This document shows, in pieces, positions 1 to 8,243 of a stretch of DNA of 64,000 nt. The stretch covers positions 2,324,117-2,388,116 of the forward strand of contig JAHNZQ020000010.1 in NCBI GenBank assembly GCA_019155205.2, written 5' to 3'. The DNA comes from Gracilaria vermiculophylla. Its lineage: Eukaryota; Rhodophyta; Florideophyceae; Gracilariales; Gracilariaceae. The notes beneath the pieces were generated by a model. It saw nothing but the letters and a program-made list of their open reading frames with translations. It did not search any database and was not told where the DNA came from. A program made the translations under genes and the position numbers. Every line of letters begins with the position of its first letter. Positions within the stretch are counted from its first letter, which is position 1.

Positions 1-2
1 AG

Positions 3-632
3 GCCAACGTTGAAATCTTTGATCGAGAACATCGTTTTATTGAGGCGACGCTGCCCATGTTGTTGCAACGCTTTCCAACGCTCAAGATTGTCCTGGAGCA
101 TGTCACCACATCAGAAGCTGTGCAAATCGTCAAGCACACTCCAGGCAACAGGCTAGCCGCCACCATCACAGCCCATCATCTGCTGTATTCTCTCCAAGCT
201 ATATTTGCAGGCGCCAAGATTCGACCCGCGATGTTTTGTTTGCCTATCTTGAAACGCGAGGTACATAGGCAGGCACTGTTACGAGCTATAGCCGACGATG
301 ACCAGGGCAAGTTCTTTGCAGGAACTGATTCTGCCCCTCATCTTGCAAGCGCCAAGTTCTGTAGCGCCGGCTGTGCAGGCATCTTTTCTGCACACGCTGC
401 GATTGAACTCTACGCCGAAGCCTTCGAAGAGGCTGGCTGCTTGGAAAAGCTCGAAGCTTTCATTAGTGAACACGGAGCGCGCTTTTACGGCCTGCCGTTG
501 AATGAAGGATCTATTACATTAATCAAACAATCTCAAACAATTGCTTCAAAGGTTACAGTTCCTGGCCTTGGTGCCATTGTACCGCTTCGTGCAGGTGAAC
601 AAGTCCAGTGGTCAATCCACGAAGTCAAATGA
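3..632 (+). CDS. pyrC: Dihydroorotase, C-terminal part (5' end outside window)
   Basis: Pyrimidine biosynthesis enzyme that interconverts carbamoyl-aspartate and dihydroorotate. The reading frame is open from base 3, so the gene starts upstream; 209 residues are present. They line up with the C-terminal half of the monofunctional PyrC (class II) family: a metal-ligand His in VLEHVTT (residue 33 of the fragment), the AATITAHHL segment, CLPILKREVHRQAL, and the catalytic Asp in GTDSAPH (residue 109). The motif CSAGCAGIFSAHAA and the final FYGLP block are also typical. The protein ends VQWSIHEVK, close to the normal family end, so the C-terminus is complete. PyrC-type stand-alone dihydroorotase, not a CAD fusion, is usual in plants and algae; the plant enzyme is organellar, but the N-terminus cannot be seen here. 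Confidence 0.93.
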   Translation, partial: ANVEIFDREHRFIEATLPMLLQRFPTLKIVLEHVTTSEAVQIVKHTPGNRLAATITAHHLLYSLQAIFAGAKIRPAMFCLPILKREVHRQALLRAIADDDQGKFFAGTDSAPHLASAKFCSAGCAGIFSAHAAIELYAEAFEEAGCLEKLEAFISEHGARFYGLPLNEGSITLIKQSQTIASKVTVPGLGAIVPLRAGEQVQWSIHEVK

Positions 633-739
633 GCGAATTCTCCATTTTTGAATGCAGAGACCATTGTTGGTCAATCATTTGATATGTCTTTGTTCCATGA
701 GTTAAACGGAGCTGAGCGGTTTGGATTTTGGAATGATAA

Positions 740-1846
740 CTACGATATATGACGAGAAACCCTCAGGGTCTTTTCAAAGAACTCAAGTGTTTGATCAAAG
801 TACTCTGAAGTAATTTCGTGTGTTGCCCATGCTCGGTTTAATTCCTCCGATAATGGGGAAGCATCAGCAACAAGTAAATCATCCATTCTGCTTTGCAAAT
901 GCTGAACAGCATTTCTCCAAGATGAGACCCTGGGATTAGATTTCAGACGCCACACCGAATCCAAGTGTCCCTCAGAATTCAATGCAGTCACAATTTCAGA
1001 AGCGAGAGAATGGTCTAGATGCGGAATTGCCTGGAATAGGAATTGAGGTGTCACTGGTTTGGGATCTACTCTGAACTCCGTGCATGGAACTCCCAAATTT
1101 AATAACTTTGACATCGAGAAGGCAACCATCTTTGCAGTTCGTCCATCTCGGTAGGCCATGTGGGTAAACACATGTGGAACGTAAGTGATTTCTTTGACGG
1201 CGAAATTATCGGCCCAAACCCCTATGACGGACGACGAAACAATTGAGTTGACCGCCATCACAGGAGAACGAAGAGGAAGCGAGGAAGCGAACATTCCTCC
1301 TGATGAAACACCAACAGCAAACAACGGTCTCTCTGGATTGTAGACGTCAAGCTCCCTTGTAACGTTTAAAGCGGAATCGATTCTATCATAGTCGGCTCCT
1401 ATTCGAGCCTCCGGATGAGTTTGCCAACATTTGCGTTTGCGATCGGTGGAAGAAACTGCAATAACCGAATACCCTCGAAGCAAAGAGTGGTGTGTAATCT
1501 TCATTTCTTCTGGAAGTCCAATACATTCTCGGCATAATGCTGACGATGGAAACCAATCAGTAGCAGAATGTGAACAGCCGTGAAGAAGGAGAATAGTACC
1601 CACAGGATTATTGGCCCTCTGGAACACTAATTCCGTTCCATCGTGTGTTATATGTCTACTACCGTTCAAAGGTAATAGAGGTACGAATACTGGCTTTTGG
1701 GCGCTCGCAAGAGGTTGCTGACCTAAGGCTGTGACATATTCCGCGTTCAGATACGAACTATCAGGGACAGGAAGTCCAGCAAAAGAAAGACTAATGATAA
1801 ATGCTGTGAATGCTATTGTGCCTGAGATAATACGTGCGTAGAACAT
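740..1846 (-). CDS. Alpha/beta hydrolase with N-terminal signal or anchor segment
   Basis: A 368-residue protein with an alpha/beta-hydrolase fold signature: an oxyanion-hole HG motif in ILLLHGCSHSATDW and a nucleophile elbow GVSSGG (G-x-S-x-G). The N-terminus has a long hydrophobic stretch (about residues 4-25, IISGTIAFTAFIISLSFAG), reading as a signal peptide or type II anchor, so the enzyme is probably secretory or membrane-bound. I chose the ATG at 1846 because it directly precedes this hydrophobic segment. The frame stays open upstream to about 2149, where no extension looks protein-like. Substrate is unknown; esterase, lipase or peptidase activities are all possible. The acid and His of the triad cannot be assigned with certainty; HLDHSLASE is a candidate His region. 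Confidence 0.72.
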   Translation of the reverse strand: MFYARIISGTIAFTAFIISLSFAGLPVPDSSYLNAEYVTALGQQPLASAQKPVFVPLLPLNGSRHITHDGTELVFQRANNPVGTILLLHGCSHSATDWFPSSALCRECIGLPEEMKITHHSLLRGYSVIAVSSTDRKRKCWQTHPEARIGADYDRIDSALNVTRELDVYNPERPLFAVGVSSGGMFASSLPLRSPVMAVNSIVSSSVIGVWADNFAVKEITYVPHVFTHMAYRDGRTAKMVAFSMSKLLNLGVPCTEFRVDPKPVTPQFLFQAIPHLDHSLASEIVTALNSEGHLDSVWRLKSNPRVSSWRNAVQHLQSRMDDLLVADASPLSEELNRAWATHEITSEYFDQTLEFFEKTLRVSRHIS

Positions 1847-3381
1847 TGTTGTGGAGGGCCGGCGGTCCAAAACTCCAAATGGTTGAAAGTTTGCACTTGC
1901 TTGTAGACCGTCATTTGACAGTCCGGTTATGAGATGCATCCACCGCATCAACATATGCTGAAAAACTCCGAATCCGAAGACTCCAGATGTACGTAAAGCA
2001 AGACAGGGATAAATGTGATAAACACGTTTTGCTTGCCAACAAAAAATGTGTTTGGATACCTCGAGCTGCTTGTGTTGAAAGGACGAAGGTATGGAAAGAA
2101 AGGAATGGGTATGGGAATGCGCTGCCCACGGCGAATAACTGGAAAACACTTCGTTTTAAGGTTGTTGTTCCTGTCTGATATCCCAACCAGAACGAATGTT
2201 CAATTGGACCGATTAGATTGCAACTTCATTGGGTCTGCGTTTCTATTTCAGCCCACCATGGGTCTCTCAGCGTTCGCTCTAGAAGAAGAATCCCGCAAGT
2301 GAAAGACCTGACGAGCGCTTGAAGATCATGCTCCTCGTTGTCGCGAGAACGAAACGTAGAATCAACGCGGTTTTTGCATTCTCTGCAAAACACCTGTGCT
2401 GATAACCGAGCCCAAATGGGTATCCTCGCCGATATACAGTTTGAACACGGTGTCAATCTATTACTTAAAATATGCAATAAACTGCATGATACGACGGTAC
2501 TGTAGATACAGTTGTTTTCGACAAGTTACTGTAGAACAGCTGAAGACGTGGCCGATCCGCAAAAATGCCAGGAAAAAAGAGCACCCGAAAAACAGTGCCG
2601 AGGCCTTTTTTTTTCTTTTCATGGCCTTCTGTACAATTTTTTTTCGTTTCATGGCCTTCTGCACAATTTTTCTTAGTCCTTCCTAACTAAAATAAATTTA
2701 TTTCTTTGTCGGAAAGAAAAGCTCAGGAAACTACGCAAGCCTGGAGAACTTTCACTGGGTATGTCACCCGTTTAACAGGATAGAACGTACCAATAGACCC
2801 CGACTCGACGGCTGGTCGCCAAAAATTGTCTCCCTCTCAAACCAGAGCTTGGTCTTTCTTCCCGGTGCCAGGCTTTTTATCTGGTCACATTCTTTTTTTG
2901 AATCCTGAACAAAACAAACTTGACTCATGTGCAGCCTATTGTGAACTCCCGCCATCTTTTGCCTTTCGTTGAGAGATCAATACAACATCCTTCAGACCAG
3001 TCGTTGCAAAGTAGAGGAAAGCACGTTCAACTTGTGATGCGTTTGAAGTCGTTCTACTCAAATGAGAGATATGTCCGTTGTCCAAGTTTTTGGCTCTTTA
3101 TTTGTTCGAAATGTGACGCCTAACTCTGTGGTTTTCTTCTCCGTCTTTTTTTCTAATGAACCGGCTTCTCTAAAACTGTTTGAAGAAAGAGTCAGTCAGA
3201 GAAACACATTTAACGGTCTTGTTGGGTGCCTTTGCTCATGAAAGAGGCGCTGATAGATGCATCACAAAAGTATCATAGCAAACGATAAGAACCTTTGCGA
3301 CGTGCTACCCTCTTGTAGTGCCAGGCGGCTGCGTGGAAGACGACGAATCTCTTGGTCGAAAAGTCGGCGAATGTTTTTCTC
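1847..3381. other. Intergenic region, no gene seen
   Basis: About 1.5 kb between the hydrolase start and the end of the first NYN gene. Only short open frames without family resemblance occur. It holds a small tandem duplication near 2617-2671 (listed separately) and T-rich tracts. The 3' signals of the NYN gene and the promoter of the hydrolase must lie here, but no specific motif can be defended. Confidence 0.6.
2617..2671. repeat. Short tandem direct repeat
   Basis: Two adjacent copies of a unit of about 30 bp containing TTTCATGGCCTTCTG followed by T or C, then ACAATTTTT. The two copies differ at one clear position and in T-tract length. It looks like a recent slippage or small tandem duplication in non-coding DNA. 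Confidence 0.8.
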
Positions 3382-4236
3382 TTAAAGATTACCGAAAAAT
3401 CGGGGCAGTTTGCACGTGAAACGACCATCTCGGAAAGCAAACTCGAAGAGGTTGTCCCGCAAGTAAATTGTTATTTGTCTCCTCTGGTCTTGTGATCTAT
3501 GTCTATCTTTCTCTTTTCTGTACTTGTCATTTGAAACAATTGGGATACTGTTGCGCATTCCGAACGAAATAATATAGTAGTCATCATGAGTTCCACCGGG
3601 CGTGTAAAATACCAGGCCGCGTTCATGAAGCTTCTTGATCATCTGCAAGTCTTTGCCTGTGGCTCGATTGCTTCCGTTGTTAAATCGTGGACCTCTTCGT
3701 TCATCAACTACAAACTGAGGAAGAAGAGCAACGGGTTTCATACCTCTCTCAACAAAGAAATCCAGTGCCTGTTTGATTTGCATTGCATCGATGCGAGGAC
3801 GCGGTTCAGAAATCGATCTTTTCAATGTTCTCTGTACACCGAATTCGCGAAAACGTGCAATGTTTTGTCCATCAAGGACAATATTGGGAGGCGTATCGCT
3901 AATCGTAGATATAGAGCCCATCTGTCGATGATGAGCAATGTCCTGCATATCTCTGCCAGAACTCTCCGTATGTTGAACCAAATGCTTCGATTGTTTCTGT
4001 TCACGCGGGTGTAGATGAGCTGTTTCAATTGTACCTTGCATAGACTTGGGAGGCACTAACCGGTGACGATTCTTCATTTTCCTGCGAGATCTCTGGTGCT
4101 GGTTACAACATGTACAACATACTATACATTTCGGACTGGAAGGCTTCAAAATTATAGCACATTGTTTTTGTCGATTGCAACAGCTGACGAACAACTTATT
4201 CCCAGTCCTTTCTTTCGGAAAACAGAGACGAGTCAT
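3382..4236 (-). CDS. Zc3h12a-like NYN-domain ribonuclease, apparently intact active site
   Basis: A 284-residue protein whose C-terminal two thirds match the NYN/PIN-like RNase fold of the Zc3h12a (Regnase-1/MCPIP1) group, metal-dependent endoribonucleases that destabilise RNA. The acidic residues expected around the metal site are present: D122 in IVLDGQN, D218 and D219 in THDDYYI, and D237 in VSNDKYR. Other family features are the FFVERGMKPVALLPQF helix-strand unit and the final LRDNLFEFAFRDGRF block. No CCCH zinc finger follows the domain, unlike the animal proteins. The N-terminus (residues 1-110) is basic and contains a Cys cluster (CIVCCTCCNQ near residues 37-45) of unknown role. The ATG at 4236 is the first true ATG; the frame is open upstream only from non-ATG codons. 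A paralogue lies head-to-head at 6150. Confidence 0.8.
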   Translation of the reverse strand: MTRLCFPKERTGNKLFVSCCNRQKQCAIILKPSSPKCIVCCTCCNQHQRSRRKMKNRHRLVPPKSMQGTIETAHLHPREQKQSKHLVQHTESSGRDMQDIAHHRQMGSISTISDTPPNIVLDGQNIARFREFGVQRTLKRSISEPRPRIDAMQIKQALDFFVERGMKPVALLPQFVVDERRGPRFNNGSNRATGKDLQMIKKLHERGLVFYTPGGTHDDYYIISFGMRNSIPIVSNDKYRKEKDRHRSQDQRRQITIYLRDNLFEFAFRDGRFTCKLPRFFGNL

Positions 4237-4930
4237 GGCGCAAACCGTGTTTTTTTGTAACAAAGAAGAAAGAATGAGCGGAGAAATGCTAAGGAAGGCT
4301 TTAATAGCCGCGTGAGAGAAACATACACCGAAACTTTCCAGAACTGTTATGGCTTGCCAGGAATGAAATTGATATAGCCTCACTGCAGCCCTCACCCTTT
4401 TGGATGGGTATTGCAACTACTGTAATTCATTGGCGTGAGTTGTATGCTGTTCGTTCTGAAGTTGATCTACCCATCTTTTCTATTTTCATTATGGACATTA
4501 GTTTTTCATTTGTATACTGATAAGATCGAATGGTGGTTGTTGAACATATCGTTGCACGTCTGCTATGGTGTTCAACTCTCAGCATACGACTTGTAAAGCC
4601 TTAGTGATATTGAAGTACACTTGCATATCCTTGCTGATTGGTTTGCACGGGCTGCAAGGTACTGATGACCCGGCTTTGGTTCGAGAATCTCTCGGGATCA
4701 GTTGATCACGAGTCAACTTCAGCAATCACGACCTCGTCAATGCTTTTTTTAATGGCAAATGAGACACATGCGAAGCGTCTTGCTGTGGTGTGCCCCTTAC
4801 CCGATAAGCTAGAGAGGATGAATGAAGAGGTGTAGTCAGGGATGGAACCAATCCGAGGGGGAGAGATTACAATTCAGCCGTGCAATCTATTCTGTGATTG
4901 CATTTTATTTTCGTTACTAGCCAGAAACTA

Positions 4931-5345
4931 GATTGCAATCTTCATTGATTTGTCGAGATCAGATTGCAATCTTTCTTTCCAAAAGCGCATCGCAAAGAAA
5001 CCCACAATGTTTATCCTAATTATCGTCTGTCTGAACCAATACCATCGCCTTCATCACCAACCCAACGTCCCAGACACGACCATTAACACGTAGGGAAAAA
5101 ACAAATTTGCTTCAAACACCTGCGCACAATTTCTCATCCGATTTTTTCTTTGACGGTTTAGATTCGGAGTAATTGCAATATGGATGATAGAGTGCAAGCC
5201 TCTCGATCGATTTTTAGTTTGCCCCTCAATTGCAATCGCATGCAATTTGAGGGGAAGAATTGCTAAACAGGACCCCTAAGATTGCATTCTTCTCGGACTC
5301 TTGCAATCTGGAATTGCAATCTTTGGATTGCTACCGATTGCAATC
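4931..5345. repeat. Cluster of six exact ATTGCAAT palindromes
   Basis: The self-complementary octamer ATTGCAAT occurs at 4932-4939, 4963-4970, 5172-5179, 5229-5236, 5313-5320 and 5337-5344. Several copies extend to GATTGCAATC. Incomplete copies (TGCAATCT, GATTGCAT, TTGCAATC) lie between them and just outside. The octamer resembles half-site arrangements bound by bZIP (C/EBP-like) dimers; that link is inference only. The position, between two divergent paralogous RNase genes, makes a shared regulatory role possible. Confidence 0.75.
5222..5255. repeat. Imperfect inverted repeat (potential hairpin)
   Basis: CCCCTCAATTGCA is followed a few bases later by TGCAATTTGAGGGG, giving arms of about 13 bp that pair with one extra base. 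One arm contains an ATTGCAAT copy of the surrounding cluster. It could form a cruciform or hairpin; no flanking gene end suggests a terminator. Confidence 0.7.
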
Positions 5346-6149
5346 CAATCAACTGCGTTCCACTCCTGAGTGTAGTGAGGACGAAGGTGACACTTGTCGG
5401 AAGCGAAACGCTTCTGCAGGTGAACCTAGTTCTTGCTCAGCACTTCGATACACCTGAGTGTAGCACGACAAAAGTGATTACTGGCTTGAGTGCATGGTTC
5501 AGTTTTAGATTTCTGGGGCTTTGAACATGCCCAATACCTGACAAGGAATTGGTGTTAGCAGTACGCAAAAAGAGAAAGAGAAACAGGGATCACGACCTTC
5601 TCGATTGTTCTCGCGGTCATTTTTTTAGACCACGCGTGACTCAGAAACATGGACGTCTTCTTAAACGGACACAGGAAGCCTTCTAATGGAATCAGGAGAG
5701 AAGCTTCATTCCATTCTCTAGCTAGATAGCGCTGAAGCAGCGTCTTAATTCCAGGGCTGCAGGTGAGATTGATTGCCTTTCCATTTGATAAGCAATTTGT
5801 CTGAGTGAAAAAGTAGAGAAAAGTGACATTCGGTTTGTCTCGCGAACTTCATTGGGAATGAACAGTATTTTGGGAACATGAAAAAAATGGAGAACGATTA
5901 TTGGCCGGTAATTGACACCCGAATAAACTTTTACACTCACAAAGTGACCCATATGTTTTGAAGCTCGAGATTATTTGCCGTAGTTCTAAAACATCTTGTC
6001 TTCATCCTTGTCCAATCAGGAAAGTGTCCCTCGTTGTCAAGTTTGATGGCGATTCTTGCCATGTCTTGATAAGAATTTTTTCTTGAGTTCTTACTTCATT
6101 ACAAGAGTTCAGAACGGCTAAAGGGGAGAAAAACAACAGAGAAACAAGT

Positions 6150-6794
6150 ATGAACTTCTCAGGAGTAGCAAAGCTCAAAAGCACTGACAAGAATCATGAA
6201 ACGAAGAAGAAGAACGAAACCAAGAAGAAGAACGAAACCAAGAGGAATTCAAGCTCTGCCAAAGAAAAGAAAAAACTTTTTCGGCACCCAGCGGCGATAA
6301 AAGCTAGGGCCGAATACGACGTCGTGATTGACGGGCTAAACGTCGGGAAAGAGTACAGCGTCAGACGCAGATTTCGAACCAAAGGTATTGAACGTGCCTT
6401 AGAATACTTTGAAAGGCAGGGCAAAAGACCGGTGGCAATACTTCCCAATGATTTTGGAGGCGGTGACGACCCAAAGAGAATGAGGAAACTGGTTGATCAA
6501 GGGCGTGTGTTAATGGTTGGAAAGAAAGTTAAGCACGAGAAATTCCACGACTACAACGTCATTTTGTACGGGGTCCGGAACAATGCGGCTATCATTTCGA
6601 ACAATAAGTATCGAGCGGCGCCTTACAACAAGCTGAAAATCGAACAGTACGTTTTACAGGACAAGTTCTTAGTTCCATGTGCGTTTATAAAACGCCAGTT
6701 TATTCCAAATCCAGACCCCGCACACTTGGCCGATGTAATGAAATATACAACTCGAACTAGCCATCTAAAAGATGTTATGGGTTTACATGTTTAG
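6150..6794 (+). CDS. Zc3h12a-like NYN-domain protein, degenerate active site
   Basis: A 214-residue paralogue of the gene at 3382-4236, on the opposite strand. It shares YDVVIDGLNVG (D61), YFERQGKRPVAILPNDF, and a block ending in IISNNKYR. The fold is recognisable over residues 56-190. The residues aligning with the paralogue's D218, D219 and D237 are H133, D134 and N152, so two of four acidic positions are missing. The N-terminus has three copies of an NETKKK-type hexapeptide (about residues 16-31) encoded by an 18-bp purine-rich repeat, giving a strongly basic, possibly nucleic-acid-binding or nuclear-localising tail. It may be an inactive RNA-binding relative or a regulator of the intact paralogue. 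The start is the first ATG of the frame. Confidence 0.78.
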   Translation: MNFSGVAKLKSTDKNHETKKKNETKKKNETKRNSSSAKEKKKLFRHPAAIKARAEYDVVIDGLNVGKEYSVRRRFRTKGIERALEYFERQGKRPVAILPNDFGGGDDPKRMRKLVDQGRVLMVGKKVKHEKFHDYNVILYGVRNNAAIISNNKYRAAPYNKLKIEQYVLQDKFLVPCAFIKRQFIPNPDPAHLADVMKYTTRTSHLKDVMGLHV

Positions 6795-7398
6795 AATGAT
6801 GAATCATGGTGAACGATACCAAGAGACAATCACTTGCGGTGAATGGCTAACGCTGTTAACGATTTGCAAATAAAAATAGCAAAAAGCTCGGTAGAGCGCC
6901 GGGCGTTTTGAAGGAGAGTGAAACAAGTTTACTACGGGCCAGGGAACTCAAACGCGGGCACCTCGGGTCTGCACTGAGGATAGTGATACAGGTAGAGTAG
7001 GACAAAGAAACGGTCTACGGCTGGGGGCAATGGGGATGTCCTGCGGATTATGATATTTTGGCATTTTAAAATATGCACCAGTAGACCCTGCCCACGACCG
7101 GGAGAGGGGCCACTGCATCCCGCGCCGAGACTCCAGCAGGGGCGACGGCCATCGCCCGGTTAGCGCTCCGCTCGAATCGAAGCTCTCTGAGCTAAGTTTA
7201 TCCATTTCACTCCAAGAGTTGTTGGTACATGTTCAGCTGTGCAAGCGGAGCCCAGCCTGCGTTACATCTGTTTATCTAAACCGCTTGCCTGGTGCAGCGC
7301 ACTTCGCACAGCACGCAACCTGCATCCCCCCATGACGTGTTCATTCGAAGCATAATGAAAGCAGATTTCGTACGCGTCTTCTTCCACTCCACTTCGCA
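6795..7398. other. Intergenic region with a GC-rich, possibly structured block
   Basis: No protein gene seen. From about 6888 to 7200 base composition is richer in G+C than the flanks and contains stems such as GGGCGA-CGGCCA-TCGCCC at 7140-7157. It could be a long 5' leader of the next gene or an uncharacterised structured RNA. It does not match the tRNA or spliceosomal RNA motifs I know. Confidence 0.45.
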
Positions 7399-8172
7399 AT
7401 GAACAAGATAAATGTCATCAACAACTTGAACCAGACTGAGCTGGAGCAGGGCATCGCCGGCACAACCGCCTCATGGCACCACAAGTACATCTCTTCAGAC
7501 GCCATTTGGGTAGGCGGCTTGTCCCCATCGATAACTGAAGACAGGCTGTTGGCCGTTCTCGAGCAATACGGCACGATACTGCATGTTAATGTAGTGCGCG
7601 ACGCAAATACTTGCGAATCCAAAGGCTATGCGTTTGCACGATACGCAGACCCTCGAAGTTGCGTGCTTGCCGTCGACAATTTTACTGGCTTTGAGATCGA
7701 TGGCCGCAATCTTCGCGTCGACCATGTCGAGAATTATCGCATGCCGGAAGATAGCGGAATGGACTTCACACCAGACGGCTTTCACGAGGCTCAAGAGTTT
7801 GCCGAAGAGCACATTTCAGAGGCGCTTGCAGAAGAAACTGCAACGGAAAAGAGGAGACAGGCGGCCGTAATGGAACGACTGCAAGCATTGCGAAAGAAAA
7901 GGCGCATACAAGCGCCCTCGAAAACAGAAAAGCCCGATTCAAAACAACCAAGACAAGCAAGTCGTAAAGAAGACGTTGAACCAGGCGCAACAAACGACAA
8001 AACACTCTTACAAGAAACAAATCATACAATACATGCTACTGTTGTAAGCTCGTATCAAACCGATAAAGAGAAGCGCCGTCGTGAAAAAGATATGCGTCGT
8101 TTGGAGCGAGCAAGGATAAGAAGAGAGCGGGCGGAGAGGAGAGCCAAGCGAGATCAAGCCTCAAATCCATAA
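7399..8172 (+). CDS. IST3: RRM protein of the spliceosomal RES complex (Ist3/RBMX2)
   Basis: Member of the Ist3/Snu17 (RBMX2) family, the RRM subunit of the RES complex that binds the activated spliceosome with Bud13 and Pml1 and promotes splicing and pre-mRNA retention. The N-terminal block (INVINNLNQTELEQGI, then SWHHKY) is the hallmark that separates this family from other RRM proteins. A single RRM follows, with RNP2 IWVGGL (residues 36-41) and RNP1 KGYAFARY (75-82), and the family-specific AVDNFTGFEIDGR-LRVDHVENY. The C-terminal half is charged and helical, ending in an Arg/Lys/Glu-rich stretch. Length (257) suits the family. It converges on the TTC27 gene with only 71 bp between the stop codons. 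Confidence 0.93.
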   Translation: MNKINVINNLNQTELEQGIAGTTASWHHKYISSDAIWVGGLSPSITEDRLLAVLEQYGTILHVNVVRDANTCESKGYAFARYADPRSCVLAVDNFTGFEIDGRNLRVDHVENYRMPEDSGMDFTPDGFHEAQEFAEEHISEALAEETATEKRRQAAVMERLQALRKKRRIQAPSKTEKPDSKQPRQASRKEDVEPGATNDKTLLQETNHTIHATVVSSYQTDKEKRRREKDMRRLERARIRRERAERRAKRDQASNP

Positions 8173-8243
8173 TCAGAGCTGAGTCACATGTGACCGAGGC
8201 AGCATGCGTACAGTTTTCCATTTCAAACAAGTTGCGCACCATC

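Larger units (their letters stand above)
4237..6149. other. 1.9-kb divergent spacer between two NYN RNase genes
   Basis: Shared upstream region of the two head-to-head NYN genes. No convincing gene lies in it. It is marked by a cluster of ATTGCAAT palindromes (4931-5345), an inverted repeat (5222-5255), and a partial direct repeat in which CCTGAGTGTAG occurs near 5366 and again near 5451. The rest is AT-leaning and unremarkable. Confidence 0.6.

Noticed and set aside
6886..6960. Possible tRNA (D-arm-like AGCTCGGTAGAGC)
   Set aside because: The D-loop would be too short, no T-loop of the form GTTCRANTC follows at the right distance, and no acceptor stem pairs.
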